Shown one piece after another: positions 23,689-33,152 of a stretch of 35,825 nucleotides of DNA. The DNA is taken from positions 1-35,825 of the forward strand of contig WQVY01000023.1 of assembly GCA_009785605.1 (NCBI GenBank), given 5' to 3'. This DNA comes from Defluviitaleaceae bacterium. GTDB lineage: Bacteria > Bacillota > Clostridia > Lachnospirales > WQUN01. Numbering within the stretch: the first letter of the stretch is position 1; each line of letters opens with the position of its first letter. Made by a program: the position numbers and the translations under genes. The notes below the pieces were generated by a model. That model did no database searches. It had not been told where the DNA came from and saw only the letters and a list, made by a program, of their open reading frames with translations.

Positions 23689-25209
23689 ATGGAACTCCAA
23701 ACGGTAAGTCAAGTAGCCAAAATTTTTGGCATTTCAACCAGAATGCTACGCTACTACGAGCAAGTCGGGCTTATTCAAAGTATCAGAAATGAGGAAAATT
23801 CCTATCGGCATTATGATGAGTTTGCGATGAAGCGCCTGCAACAAATCGTAATCTTACGTAAGTTGCAAATTTCAATCAAGCAGATACGCGACATTCTTAA
23901 TAACCAAGACGCAGTGGAAGTGATTGAAATTTTCAAGCAAAACATGGAAGAACTTGACGAAAAAATCACAGCACTAACTACGGTTAAGTCACTCTTGGCA
24001 CGTTTTGTTAACGAATTGCAAGAAAAAGCCAACATACACATGAAACTTGATTTGCTAACGGATAAATCCATGATTTCGCTGGTCGATTCCCTTTCTGTCC
24101 CAATAAGCAGAATAAAGGAGAAAACAACAATGGACGAGCTAAACAAGGCAAGTGAGCTAATGCGCAAGCATTCCGAACAGAACGTGCGAATAGTCTATCA
24201 CCCACCCGCAACGTTTGCTACAATCCGCCATAACGGTGGCGACACAGAATCAGACGCGAAAGCAAGAAAAGACTCGGAGGCTATAATTGAAAGTTTTATC
24301 AGGGAAACGGACTTATACCGTATAAAACCCGATTTGCGGGTGTTCGGGTTTGGACATGGTAACGGTTACGGGGGATGGGAATTGTCGGTTACTGTACCTG
24401 ATGATTTTGATGTGCCTGCGCCACTGATAAAGTACAAATATAAAGGCGGATTGTATGCCATAAGCGCGCCGGGGATTGATGTAGCCCAGTGGGTGCATGA
24501 AAGCGATAAATATGAGTGGGAGCCGCACAGTGCTGGCGGTGAGGAGTATGTAAACCCATTTAATATTTATGGGTTAAGCCCCGAAACAAGCTATTTCGAA
24601 CATTCAATGCCCATTAAAGAAATGGAGGTTTACTCGGACGAGCTTGTCAGGCAAACGGAATCCATAATTATGAAGGCAAGCAAAAACTATCGCGGCGAAC
24701 CGATTGATTTTGACTTGGAATCGTTGATGAAAAACGGCGAGTTTGATGTTAAATATTCGGGCGGATTAATGGAAATGACCGCCCCCGGTTTATATGACGC
24801 GGCGATGATGGCAACGCCAAGAGAGTTTACGTTGCCCATTAAAATCGAACTCCGCGCCAAAACAAACAAAACTGATATAAACATGGACTTCGGGAAAGGC
24901 TGGATAAGCTACAACCATCATCAAGTCGGCAAGAAATGGTTCATTATGGACATTGTCAGCGGACATGTTAAGTCGTATAAACTCCGCAAGCCCGCCATAG
25001 TTGACGAATTTGTGGATATTGAATGGTTCATGGGTAAAGACGTGATGGTTGTTAAACTGAACGGTGAGATACAGCATATCGGCAAAGATTACGATTATAT
25101 CAAAGCATTTAAGGATAATCCCGACTATAAACTGTCTGCGGCGGTTAACATCACTACAACGGGGAATTCGACGTTAACGGTGAAATCGTTACGGGTTACG
25201 GAAATTTAA
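23689..25209 (+). CDS. MerR-family regulator with GyrI-like effector domain and extra C-terminal domain
   Basis: 506 aa, nearly twice the size of BmrR-type regulators. Residues 1-70 form the MerR winged helix (VSQVAKIFGISTRMLRYYEQVGLI), followed by a coiled-coil dimer helix (~75-120). Residues ~165-310 resemble a GyrI/BmrR drug-binding domain (RIVYHPPATFATIRHNGG, IKYKYKGGLYAIS). Residues ~370-506 are a beta-rich domain (KGWISYNHHQVGKKWF, MGKDVMVVKLNGEIQHIG) that may be a concanavalin-like sandwich. An AAAGGAAT ribosome site and a MerR-type promoter precede it. No target gene is next to it in the same direction, so it may act on itself and distant genes. Confidence 0.85.
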   Translation: MELQTVSQVAKIFGISTRMLRYYEQVGLIQSIRNEENSYRHYDEFAMKRLQQIVILRKLQISIKQIRDILNNQDAVEVIEIFKQNMEELDEKITALTTVKSLLARFVNELQEKANIHMKLDLLTDKSMISLVDSLSVPISRIKEKTTMDELNKASELMRKHSEQNVRIVYHPPATFATIRHNGGDTESDAKARKDSEAIIESFIRETDLYRIKPDLRVFGFGHGNGYGGWELSVTVPDDFDVPAPLIKYKYKGGLYAISAPGIDVAQWVHESDKYEWEPHSAGGEEYVNPFNIYGLSPETSYFEHSMPIKEMEVYSDELVRQTESIIMKASKNYRGEPIDFDLESLMKNGEFDVKYSGGLMEMTAPGLYDAAMMATPREFTLPIKIELRAKTNKTDINMDFGKGWISYNHHQVGKKWFIMDIVSGHVKSYKLRKPAIVDEFVDIEWFMGKDVMVVKLNGEIQHIGKDYDYIKAFKDNPDYKLSAAVNITTTGNSTLTVKSLRVTEI

Positions 25210-25211
25210 GA

Positions 25212-26732
25212 TCACATAAGCGGCGCAAACAAGTGCAATATAGAGTCGATTATTTCGTTCCAAATCCTTCGCCTTCTGTTGTCTTGTTTAATTTCCCGCG
25301 ATGCTTCTAGCGTTTGTTCGAAGTCATTTTTAATATCCTGTATCGCAGTTGTTTTAAACAGTAGCGTGGCACATTCGAAGTGCAGGTATAAGCTTCTGTA
25401 GTCCAGGTTAATCGTACCCACAACCGCAACTTCATCATCGCTTATAAAGCTCTTAGCATGAAGGAACCCAGGGGTATACTCATATATTTTTACCCCAGCT
25501 TCAAGCAAGAAATTGTAATATGAGCGGGACAGCCTGTGGACCAGTTTCTTGTCTGCAATACCGGGGGTAATAAGCCGTACGTCTATCCCGCGTCTTGCGG
25601 TAAGTTGCAAGGTCTGTATCATCTTTTCGCTGATTATCAAGTATGGCGTGTATATGTACACATATTGTTGGGCTTGGTTAAGCATGTCCACATATATATT
25701 CTCGCCCAGCGCTTCCTTGTCCAGAGGGGTGTCTCCGTATGGCAACACTAAGCCGTCTGTTTCTATTGTCTCGCATATGGGGTTCTTGTACGCCAGGTAG
25801 TCGTTTATGCGCTCGTCTGCTTTGCAAAAGGTGTCCCATATTTCTATAAACATAAGTGTGAAACTCCACACCGCATCCCCATACAAGCGCACACCAGTGT
25901 CTTTCCATATCCCAAAGGGGCTTTTTTTATTGATATATTCGTCTGAGATGTTCATCCCGCCGTTAAAGGCTGTGTGCCCGTCTACAACCGTGATTTTCCT
26001 ATGGTCGCGGTTGTTCATAAACAGTTGCAAATATGGCACTATTGGGTTAAACCTTAGCACTTTGATACCCTGCGCCCGTAGGTTTTTTACATACGTACGC
26101 GAAAATAGCCTGTGCGAGCCCAAGTCGTCTACAATTAGCCGCACATCCACACCGCCGCTGGCCTTGCGGATCATAACATCCAGTAGCCTGTCCCACATAT
26201 AGCTGTCTTTGATTATAAAATACTCTATGAATATAAATTTTTGAGCTTTTTCCAGCTCTGCCAGCATGTCTTCAAACATTAGCTCGCCCAGGGTATAGTA
26301 TTTTACTTGGGTCTTGTTATAGGCATGATATGATGAGCTGTTTCTTACATATTCAAAAAGACTGTACATCCTGCCGCACTGTATTTTGTTAACGAAGGGC
26401 AAATTACCGTCTGCGTCCAAAAGCCCGGCTATTAGCGCATGCTCGTCCATTTGGGCGGCTACTTTTTTTGTTGGGCGTTTGTTTCCGGCCAGCAGATATA
26501 TCGCGCCCGCCGCCACCGGGAAGGTCAGCAAAATAATTACCCAGCTTATCTTGTAAGCAGAGGCTTTGTCGCTTTTTATAATAAACAAAAAAACCAGTAG
26601 GCTTATGCCCATACCCACATAAACCATAAATGGAAAGGCAGAGCGGGCCATAAGCGCCAAATATATGATTAATGCTATTTGCATGATAACTAAAACTATG
26701 GATATGTTTAACCTTGACAATATTCTACCCAT
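25212..26732 (-). CDS. cls: Cardiolipin synthase (phospholipase D superfamily)
   Basis: 506 aa from the ATG at 26732 (GAAGGG upstream). An in-frame ATG at 26756, overlapping the previous stop as TAATG, is an alternative that lacks a ribosome site but could be reached by coupling. Two N-terminal membrane helices precede two HKD motifs: DHRKITVVDG (His244, Lys246, Asp251) and LHAKSFISDD (His425, Lys427, Asp432), each with a downstream GG/GT-N motif. It joins two phosphatidylglycerols into cardiolipin at the membrane. Last gene of the kinase-CDF-cls run; ends 2 bp from the convergent MerR gene. Confidence 0.95.
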   Translation of the reverse strand: MGRILSRLNISIVLVIMQIALIIYLALMARSAFPFMVYVGMGISLLVFLFIIKSDKASAYKISWVIILLTFPVAAGAIYLLAGNKRPTKKVAAQMDEHALIAGLLDADGNLPFVNKIQCGRMYSLFEYVRNSSSYHAYNKTQVKYYTLGELMFEDMLAELEKAQKFIFIEYFIIKDSYMWDRLLDVMIRKASGGVDVRLIVDDLGSHRLFSRTYVKNLRAQGIKVLRFNPIVPYLQLFMNNRDHRKITVVDGHTAFNGGMNISDEYINKKSPFGIWKDTGVRLYGDAVWSFTLMFIEIWDTFCKADERINDYLAYKNPICETIETDGLVLPYGDTPLDKEALGENIYVDMLNQAQQYVYIYTPYLIISEKMIQTLQLTARRGIDVRLITPGIADKKLVHRLSRSYYNFLLEAGVKIYEYTPGFLHAKSFISDDEVAVVGTINLDYRSLYLHFECATLLFKTTAIQDIKNDFEQTLEASREIKQDNRRRRIWNEIIDSILHLFAPLM

Positions 26733-26755
26733 GATACCTACCCTTCTGTGTAACA

Positions 26756-27940
26756 TTATGACAAAGCTTGTGGTGGCGACTCAGAAAATCCATATTCTAT
26801 ATTAATATCACAATCGTATTCCGGCAATACATTGGCGATATCCTTGGATACAGCATCACGTAGGGCCAATGCGTTTCTTCTTTTTATTTCGAGTGGAAAC
26901 TCTAAGTCAAATACAAGAATGGGCCTGGGCTTACCGTCTTTTATCCTAAACTCGTTTGGGTGCAGGTATGGATACTCTTTGGCAATTAGGCTAGAGGTTG
27001 TACATATGATGTTTTGCAGCCTTTGGTCAGACAAGTCTATGGGAGTCAGTTGTATAACAACGGGGATGCCCAGTTGCTTTAGTAAGGCGTCTTCTATTTT
27101 TTCGGTTAGGATATGGGAGGCTGCCAGGGTCATATCCATTGGGATCTCTACATGCAAGCTGGCCATGTCACGGCCTGGGCCATAGCTATGCACTATTAAA
27201 TCATGCATCCCCAATACACCTTCTTGGCTTTTAACTATTTCTTTAATCTTGACTGCGATAGACCCGTTGGACGGGTTGCCAATAATCCTTCCCAATGCTT
27301 CCTTTGCAATATTGTAGCCAGACTTTAAAAAAACCAATGCCAACAAGGCCCCAACATAGCCGTCTATCACAAAACTTGTAAATAATGTAAAAAATAATGA
27401 AAACAGCGTCACTACATTAATTAGCACATCGTTACGCGAATCTATGCCCACTGCAAGTAGCGTGTCCGAGTTGATGGTCTTGCCAAGCTTCCTGTTAAAC
27501 ATATACATCCATAGCTTTACTACCATACTAAAGGCCAACACTACTGCCGCCCACGGGGTAAAGTATAACGGCTCGGGGTTAATAATTTTTAGTATAGAGG
27601 TGCGCATGACTTCGTAGCCGGTTATAAAAATAATTGCGGCTACTGCCAAGCTTATAAGATATTCTATACGTGCGTGGCCGAAGGGGTGCTCCCGGTCTGC
27701 TGGCTTGGTAGACCAGCGGAAACCCAATATCGTAAGCAGTGATGTTAGGCAGTCTGTAAGGTTGTTGATGGCGTCTGCTGTAATGGCTACGCTGTTTGTT
27801 ATTGCACCCATAATAAATTTTAGCCCGGCTAATAGCATGTTTAAGATAATGCCACATATGCCAGAGAGTAAACCGTATTTTTTTCTTACAGCAGGGGACT
27901 CGGTGTTTTTATAGTCTTTTATTAGCAGTTTCAGCAGCAT
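26756..27940 (-). CDS. Cation diffusion facilitator (CDF) metal efflux transporter
   Basis: 394 aa. The ATG at 27940 has GAAGGAG about 11 bases upstream; a longer frame from 28051 overlaps the previous gene and lacks support. Membrane helices carry the metal-site pattern: AINNLTD (helix 2 region), HPFGHARIEYL loop and GIDSRNDVLIN (helix 5). A cytoplasmic C-terminal domain (~200-394) has LHVEIPMDMTLAASH. CDF proteins export Zn2+, Mn2+ or Fe2+ by proton antiport. The C-terminal part is longer than usual by about 90 residues. It is followed by cls with at most one base overlap. Confidence 0.92.
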   Translation of the reverse strand: MLLKLLIKDYKNTESPAVRKKYGLLSGICGIILNMLLAGLKFIMGAITNSVAITADAINNLTDCLTSLLTILGFRWSTKPADREHPFGHARIEYLISLAVAAIIFITGYEVMRTSILKIINPEPLYFTPWAAVVLAFSMVVKLWMYMFNRKLGKTINSDTLLAVGIDSRNDVLINVVTLFSLFFTLFTSFVIDGYVGALLALVFLKSGYNIAKEALGRIIGNPSNGSIAVKIKEIVKSQEGVLGMHDLIVHSYGPGRDMASLHVEIPMDMTLAASHILTEKIEDALLKQLGIPVVIQLTPIDLSDQRLQNIICTTSSLIAKEYPYLHPNEFRIKDGKPRPILVFDLEFPLEIKRRNALALRDAVSKDIANVLPEYDCDINIEYGFSESPPQALS

Positions 27941-28019
27941 AGTGCTTATTTCTCCTTCGTTACAGCCAATTAATTCGAAATCAGTCCAGCCTGTCGCCAA
28001 AAAAGCGTTGAAGCGTCCG

Positions 28020-28727
28020 CTATTTTTGGCTCGGGCTGAACTGTTTCTCATTTAATTGGCTATACAAGCCAAAATGTTCTTCTAGCAACAACAATGTCTT
28101 TTCTATTGTGCTTTCGCTGGTTCTTATGATGTGGTATAGGTTGTATTTACGTGCTTCTTCGAGAGTTTTTTCTGCACCTATTCTAAAGAGCTCGTCTTGT
28201 ACTGCAATTTTTTTCTCTGGCTCTTTTAGGGATAGTATGCATTCTAGAAACTCCTTATGGTCTTCGCGTTTGCCGTAGTTTTCGCATGTTAGAAACTCTG
28301 GGGAGGCAAGCATACAGGCAATTCTATTATGGTCAGAAATTTGGGTCAGTAGTGGGATGGGGATACCTACATCGGCGATTATTTTCTGGTTTTGCGAAAG
28401 TTTTATCAGTTCTATTATTGCAAACTCGATGTATTCATCGTTTTCGCCGCGGCCTGTGTTTGCGGCTAGAAACTCATCTACACTCCTGCCAAAGAAGGCT
28501 TCCCAGTCTGTTGTTTGTTTCTTTTTTGTGGAATGGGGCTGGTGCTGTTCGTCGCATATCGCCCGGAAGACTTTAAAATTATCTTCGTGCCAGTTGTCAT
28601 TAAAATGGACAAAGCCGTATTTTTGGGCGATGACCTTTGACATCGTAGTCTTCCCGGCCAAGGCCGTCCCTGTTAAGAAATAGACATTTTGTAGGCTATG
28701 CTTGAGTATGTTTTCCGCGATATTCAT
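28020..28727 (-). CDS. P-loop nucleoside/shikimate-kinase-like protein
   Basis: 235 aa. It has a Walker A motif, GTALAGKTT (residues 20-28), near the N-terminus, as in small-molecule kinases, and a possible Asp-based Walker B at IIADVGIP (~125). The rest is helical with no further motif I recognise. An AAGGTAAC ribosome site and a consensus promoter precede it. It is the first gene of a run with the CDF transporter and cls; the substrate is unknown. Confidence 0.6.
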   Translation of the reverse strand: MNIAENILKHSLQNVYFLTGTALAGKTTMSKVIAQKYGFVHFNDNWHEDNFKVFRAICDEQHQPHSTKKKQTTDWEAFFGRSVDEFLAANTGRGENDEYIEFAIIELIKLSQNQKIIADVGIPIPLLTQISDHNRIACMLASPEFLTCENYGKREDHKEFLECILSLKEPEKKIAVQDELFRIGAEKTLEEARKYNLYHIIRTSESTIEKTLLLLEEHFGLYSQLNEKQFSPSQK

Positions 28728-28780
28728 ATTGTTACCTTCTTTCTTGATTTAATAAGGAGCTGTATTCAATTCCGTATGAA

Positions 28781-28809
28781 TTTATAAGCATTATAACGAA
28801 TTATGTCAA
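28781..28809 (-). promoter_or_regulatory. Promoter of the kinase-CDF-cls operon
   Basis: TTGACA (28804-28809), a 17-base spacer and TATAAA (28781-28786) on the minus strand. The spacer itself contains a second TATAAT-like hexamer at a non-functional distance. Confidence 0.82.
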
Positions 28810-28941
28810 AAACAGTCTAGCCTGTCACCCATTGCCCAAAGGGTTAACCTTATATAATCAATTTTATGACTAAACAGGAAAAGCGAATTGATTTTTTTAA
28901 TGTTAAAATTATTTTGCAATCAAGCGCGAGGGGATGAAACA

Positions 28942-29856
28942 ATGGAATATGAGTCAATAATTCAATCGGTTCTTGAAGAAATCGATGAAAGAATCACAGA
29001 AGACATTCAAGCCGATGAGTTTGCGCGCAGGGCCAATTATTCCACATATCATTTCCGCAGGGTATTTATAGAGTTGACCGGGACGCCGTTCATGAACTAT
29101 ATAACCCGGCGCAAATTGGAACATGCGTTATATGATTTGTCTCAGGGCAAAAAAATTATTAATGTAGCGATGGATTACGGGTTTGAAACCCATGCCGGAT
29201 TTACCAAAGCATTTAAGAAACACTTTGGTTATCCGCCGTCGCTATACCGGTTGCGCATTGCTGCAACCCAACCCACGAAAGCGATACTAAAAAATGTAAA
29301 AATCAAACTGGGAGGAATTAAAATGCAGGTAGAAATTAAAGTATTAACCCCATTTTCTGTTATTGGGTATGCTTCGCGGCACAGGATGCCGGGCGTAAAA
29401 AGCATTGCAAATTTACCAGGATTTTATGACACTGCCATGAAGGACTACGCTGCAGAACTTTCTACGTTGTTTCATACCTACACCAATTTCCACCACTGCG
29501 AGGTTATTTTATGCCTGGATGTGGATGAAGAGCACAATTGCTTTACTTACATGGTTAGCATAGGCTTGGGTGAAATGGATTACAACATCCCACAACGGCC
29601 TGGTACGTATAGGCACGAAATACCGGGTGGACTGTATGCGGTTTTTACAACTCCATTGGCAGGTGACGATGCACAACTCACCGCTATACAAGACACCTGG
29701 AAATATGTATTAGAAGACTGGCTACCGGGGTCTGAATATGAATATGACGACATGCGACTTGACTATGAATATCACGACGAACGCGCACACCCAGACTGGC
29801 GCGATGACGGAAAATGTTGTACGGAAATTCGTATCCCTATACGTAAACGCAAGTGA
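28942..29856 (+). CDS. AraC-family regulator with GyrI-like effector domain
   Basis: 304 aa. The ATG at 28942 has GAGGGGAT upstream. Residues 1-105 are an N-terminal AraC double helix-turn-helix (DEFARRANYSTYHFRRVFIELTG, INVAMDYGFETHAGFTKAFKKHFG). Residues ~140-300 are a GyrI-like domain (KVLTPFSVIGYASRHRMPG, PGTYRHEIPGGLYAVF, DWLPGSEYEYDDMRLDYE). This order (HTH first, GyrI last) is that of the Rob/SoxS-like effector group, which senses hydrophobic or cationic compounds. A TATAAT lies at 28853-28858. A perfect 19-bp terminator follows. Confidence 0.9.
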   Translation: MEYESIIQSVLEEIDERITEDIQADEFARRANYSTYHFRRVFIELTGTPFMNYITRRKLEHALYDLSQGKKIINVAMDYGFETHAGFTKAFKKHFGYPPSLYRLRIAATQPTKAILKNVKIKLGGIKMQVEIKVLTPFSVIGYASRHRMPGVKSIANLPGFYDTAMKDYAAELSTLFHTYTNFHHCEVILCLDVDEEHNCFTYMVSIGLGEMDYNIPQRPGTYRHEIPGGLYAVFTTPLAGDDAQLTAIQDTWKYVLEDWLPGSEYEYDDMRLDYEYHDERAHPDWRDDGKCCTEIRIPIRKRK

Positions 29857-29891
29857 CAAAAACCGTGGCCGGTAGGCCTAGAGCGCACGAT

Positions 29892-29941
29892 AATCTCCTA
29901 CTGAAACACGTTTTTATAAAGTCGTGTTTCAGTAGGAGATT
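29892..29941. terminator. Strong bidirectional terminator between AraC and sigma-factor genes
   Basis: Perfect 19-bp stem (aatctcctactgaaacacg and its complement at 29923-29941), a 12-base loop and T/A runs on both sides. It serves the two convergent genes. Confidence 0.92.
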
Positions 29942-29953
29942 TTTAATTGCTTC

Positions 29954-31621
29954 TTATTTAATAAGAACAAGTGTTAGCAAAGCACCTTCTTCTGGTGTGT
30001 GTGGTATACATATTTTGTTATCCTCAGCACCAAACATGAGAGTAAATATGCCAAACATCCACAAGTCTAAATATGTGTGGTAATTGATATTACCTTCCTT
30101 GGCGTTTGGGAAATTTACACGATGGTTTTTTGAAAATTGCTTTGCCAACACATCCAACTTTGGCTTTATCGCTACCAAGAGCGGGGCATATACTTTTTCT
30201 TGCAATGTCGCCAGCTGTTTCTTGGTGAAAATTGTAAAATTGGTGATATAGGTATTTCCGTTTTTAGAAATGAGTCCGCTTTCTACTGCTTCGGCAAGTT
30301 TTTCTCTTTCGTTGACATTTAAGCCGCTGTCTTGTTGTATATTGCAATACAGCTTATGCAAAAACTTTCGTGTATCTTCATCGCAGGTTACTATTTCTGG
30401 GCGGGTTTCTTGCTTTACAAAATTATACACTCCAAGCCAATAACATGTACCTGGATTTCTGACTTGCTTACCGTTTTCGTAAGAATCCGACCATATGCCC
30501 CAAAAATCCTCCCAGCCGCTGTTGTCGTATCTGCCAGATACATCCGTAGCATGGTCATCTGATTTATCGCTGGCCATAACATGATATTTGCCGCCATCTG
30601 CATGAATCGCACAGTTGTCGTGACTTTTTAGCCTAAGAAAAAGCTCGCTTTTACTGCTTACATAATTTATGAACATAGTGATAATTGGCCACAACAGTCG
30701 TTCAAGAGGAAAATCTGAGCCCATAAAACCTATCTCACGAATTGCGGATTCATTTTGTGACAGGTAATCTATTATTTTGCCGCTGATATGGGTCTTGTTT
30801 TTTTGATATACATCTTTGCGATATTCGAAATATCGGCGATTGATAATGATAAACGATGTGTGGTAACGCTTACCATCAAGCAGCAAAAATTCACGCTCAT
30901 TAAGCCAATCTATGTCATATTCGAGATATGGCTTTGGTATGCCGGTAAGCGCTGTAAGCTCGTCTATTGTTTTCCCCACGCCGCAGCAAAGCAGACATAG
31001 GTTTTGCCTTATTAAGCTATCATTAATTTTATCTGTATCAGGCTTCTTGGGAACATTGCCAGATACAGATGCACTAATGCCCATTTTACCCGGGCTGTAT
31101 ACATAAGAACTTTCGTTTTTCATGGTTTTAAGCTCCTTTTTTACTTTTTTGCGAGCATCAAACAAGTGCCATGTAATAGCACTTTCGGTGGTTTCGAGTT
31201 TTTGTGCAACATCCCGCACAGATAGCCCATCAAGATAATAGAATATTACTATCTTGCGCTGGAGGCTGCTTAGGTTAGCAATCTTGCGGCGCATATAATA
31301 AAGTGACATTTGAAGTTCGTCATTATCGGCATAATCGCGCGCGAAGTCAGTACCGTCTGGCAATGTTTCCGGTATTACCCCAGCACTAGGCTTAGCAAGG
31401 GCTCTGACATAATTACACCATACATAATGCGCTGTTTTCCATATGAAGTTTTCGAGCTTTTCAATCCTCTCTTGTTTTGAAGCGGCAATAAATATTTGTA
31501 GAAACACTTCCTGTGACAAGTCCTCGCCGGCCGTGCGATTCCCCGTTTTTTTTATTGCCCAATTAAGGATTTTAGATGAATATTCATCTGTGATTTTGGT
31601 GTATAGTTTTTGCATTTCCAT
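29954..31621 (-). CDS. ECF-type sigma-70 factor with ~390-residue C-terminal extension
   Basis: 555 aa from the ATG at 31621 (AAGGTGG upstream); a longer frame to 31702 has no ribosome site. Residues ~1-165 form an ECF sigma: region 2 (GEDLSQEVFLQIFIAASKQ, FIWKTAHYVWCNYVRALA) and region 4 (LSSLQRKIVIFYYLDGLSVR, TTESAITWHLFDARKKVKK). The remaining ~390 residues have no motif I can name. They include a helix-turn-helix-like stretch (GKTIDELTALTGIPKPYLEYDI) and a Trp-rich segment. Long-tailed ECF factors often carry a sensor or regulatory domain, in place of an anti-sigma gene, and no anti-sigma gene is visible here. The target genes are unknown. Confidence 0.82.
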   Translation of the reverse strand: MEMQKLYTKITDEYSSKILNWAIKKTGNRTAGEDLSQEVFLQIFIAASKQERIEKLENFIWKTAHYVWCNYVRALAKPSAGVIPETLPDGTDFARDYADNDELQMSLYYMRRKIANLSSLQRKIVIFYYLDGLSVRDVAQKLETTESAITWHLFDARKKVKKELKTMKNESSYVYSPGKMGISASVSGNVPKKPDTDKINDSLIRQNLCLLCCGVGKTIDELTALTGIPKPYLEYDIDWLNEREFLLLDGKRYHTSFIIINRRYFEYRKDVYQKNKTHISGKIIDYLSQNESAIREIGFMGSDFPLERLLWPIITMFINYVSSKSELFLRLKSHDNCAIHADGGKYHVMASDKSDDHATDVSGRYDNSGWEDFWGIWSDSYENGKQVRNPGTCYWLGVYNFVKQETRPEIVTCDEDTRKFLHKLYCNIQQDSGLNVNEREKLAEAVESGLISKNGNTYITNFTIFTKKQLATLQEKVYAPLLVAIKPKLDVLAKQFSKNHRVNFPNAKEGNINYHTYLDLWMFGIFTLMFGAEDNKICIPHTPEEGALLTLVLIK

Positions 31622-31726
31622 TATCTCACCACCTTGCAGTGCAGTTTGCGTAGTAAACGACCAGTTTGTGCTCTTACTTATATAGTAACCGTTGTAATGC
31701 AAACCTTAGTACAATTATAATTTTTC

Positions 31727-31755
31727 TTAAAAAAAGGATGCATATTTGCATCCTT
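31727..31755 (-). terminator. Intrinsic terminator of the unknown gene at 31812
   Basis: In the transcript sense AAGGATGC pairs with GCATCCTT around a short A/T loop, followed by seven T. It also lies just ahead of the sigma-factor gene's leader. Confidence 0.85.
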
Positions 31756-31811
31756 AAATGACTTTGATATAAAGACATCAAGCACAGAACAGTCTGTACT
31801 TTGGGCCAAAA

Positions 31812-32936
31812 CTATACATAATCAAGCTCCTTGCCAATCCATTTTAATATTGCGAGGTTTTTTTCTTCCGTTAAATCAGTCAGAGGTATCCAATATTCGT
31901 TGTTGGAACAGGCTATGACAGAGCATTTGCGGTATTCTTCACCGCGGATGATAAACTTGAACCCGCTTTCTTTCAGTTCGTTTGGGTGGGCGGCGGGGTT
32001 GTGGACACATCCGGTCCCTGTTCTGATTACTTGCAGCAAGTCCTGTGGGAAGTTTTCAATAATGTCTACGTATTCGCTTGCGTGTTTTGCGTCAATTTTA
32101 ATGCCGCAGTTGTTGGGGGTTATTCCAATTATCCAACTTGCGTGGAACACTTGCTTTGGTTTAGCCTTGTGCGCATATAGTAGGTAAAAACCGATTGCGC
32201 TGTTTCTGCCTGTAGTAATGTCGCATTTGAAATTGGAGTCTAACAATCGCTGGTGAATTGACAGTACAAGTTGCTGTGTGTCGGGAGGGAATGGTTTAAG
32301 TATATCTGTTATTGTTGCGACCTGCTCTATTTCGGTATCTTCCAGTGCGTTGTAGTCGCAGCGTAAGAATATGTTGTCGATTGTGTTTACACACGCCCAC
32401 GAGCCCTCTTTGTACCGTTTTTTGTTTATTTTTATTTGCGCATTTGCCATTGTTTTTAGGCCGTGCAGCATGGCGGGGTTGTCGGGGTATGAAATTTTTA
32501 AGGTCTGCGCTTTGGCCAGGTCGGGTTTTTCTGTGTCCAAGTCTATGCCGGAAAATTCTATCCCACAGTGGGTTAGGTGGCGCAAGCATGTAGCTGGCTT
32601 TTGGACTTTTGCTTTTTTTAATATGTTTTTTAGCTCCGTGCCACTTATTACAAACGTGTCGCCGATGGGGTTAAACTCGGCGCAAGTGCCGATGTTCATT
32701 AGCACTGCTGCCATGTCTCGTAGGAAAGGATAATCCATAGTAAAGTTTATGCCGCCCCACACTCTGTTTGCGTTTGGTTTTGGTTTGTCGTGTTGGTCGC
32801 CGACGATGGCGATATAGTCGAAAAATTGGTGCAAAAAATCGTGAAAGGCCTGTATGCCTTTAACTGAGTAGTCGGCGGGTATTTCCAGTACTAGGTCCTT
32901 CATATGTTTTGCGAAATCAGTTAATGGCTTTTGCAT
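31812..32936 (-). CDS. Protein of unknown function
   Basis: 374 aa, preceded by AAGGAGCG 8 bases before the ATG, so surely translated. No signal peptide or membrane segment. I do not recognise the family. It has several isolated Cys and His (HLTHCGIEF, GTGCVHNPAAHPNE), possibly metal-binding, and a mixed alpha/beta composition. The start LTDFAKHMKDLVLEIPADYSVKG and the central NAQIKINKKRYKEGSWACV are the most distinctive stretches. It stands alone with its own terminator. Confidence 0.75.
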   Translation of the reverse strand: MQKPLTDFAKHMKDLVLEIPADYSVKGIQAFHDFLHQFFDYIAIVGDQHDKPKPNANRVWGGINFTMDYPFLRDMAAVLMNIGTCAEFNPIGDTFVISGTELKNILKKAKVQKPATCLRHLTHCGIEFSGIDLDTEKPDLAKAQTLKISYPDNPAMLHGLKTMANAQIKINKKRYKEGSWACVNTIDNIFLRCDYNALEDTEIEQVATITDILKPFPPDTQQLVLSIHQRLLDSNFKCDITTGRNSAIGFYLLYAHKAKPKQVFHASWIIGITPNNCGIKIDAKHASEYVDIIENFPQDLLQVIRTGTGCVHNPAAHPNELKESGFKFIIRGEEYRKCSVIACSNNEYWIPLTDLTEEKNLAILKWIGKELDYV

Positions 32937-32969
32937 GAAATCCGCTCCTTATAGCAATTTGATTTTGCG

Positions 32970-33101
32970 TTATCCGAAAGCAAGACCGAAATGCGCGGCT
33001 TTAGGCGCTTGCAGGGTCGATAAAATTTCATCCTGTTCTTGTTCGCTTAAGTGTGGGAACAACAAGATGGCAGTTTTGATGATTGGGCCAAAAGCGATCA
33101 C
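32970..33101 (-). pseudogene. Fragment of a decayed gene (C-terminal piece)
   Basis: A 43-codon open frame bounded upstream by an in-frame TAA and with no ribosome site. It reads as normal protein sequence (FGPIIKTAILLFPHLSEQE, then LSTLQAPKAAHFGLAFG and stop). It looks like the end of a lost gene. The parent family is not recognised. Confidence 0.4.
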
Positions 33102-33152
33102 TTAAACTGCCGATTATTGCCGGCTATGAATACAGCTTCTTATTCGGCACGC

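Noticed and set aside
27941-28051. Longer N-terminus of the CDF transporter
   Set aside because: It overlaps the end of the kinase-like gene, lacks a ribosome site, and the ATG at 27940 has GAAGGAG.
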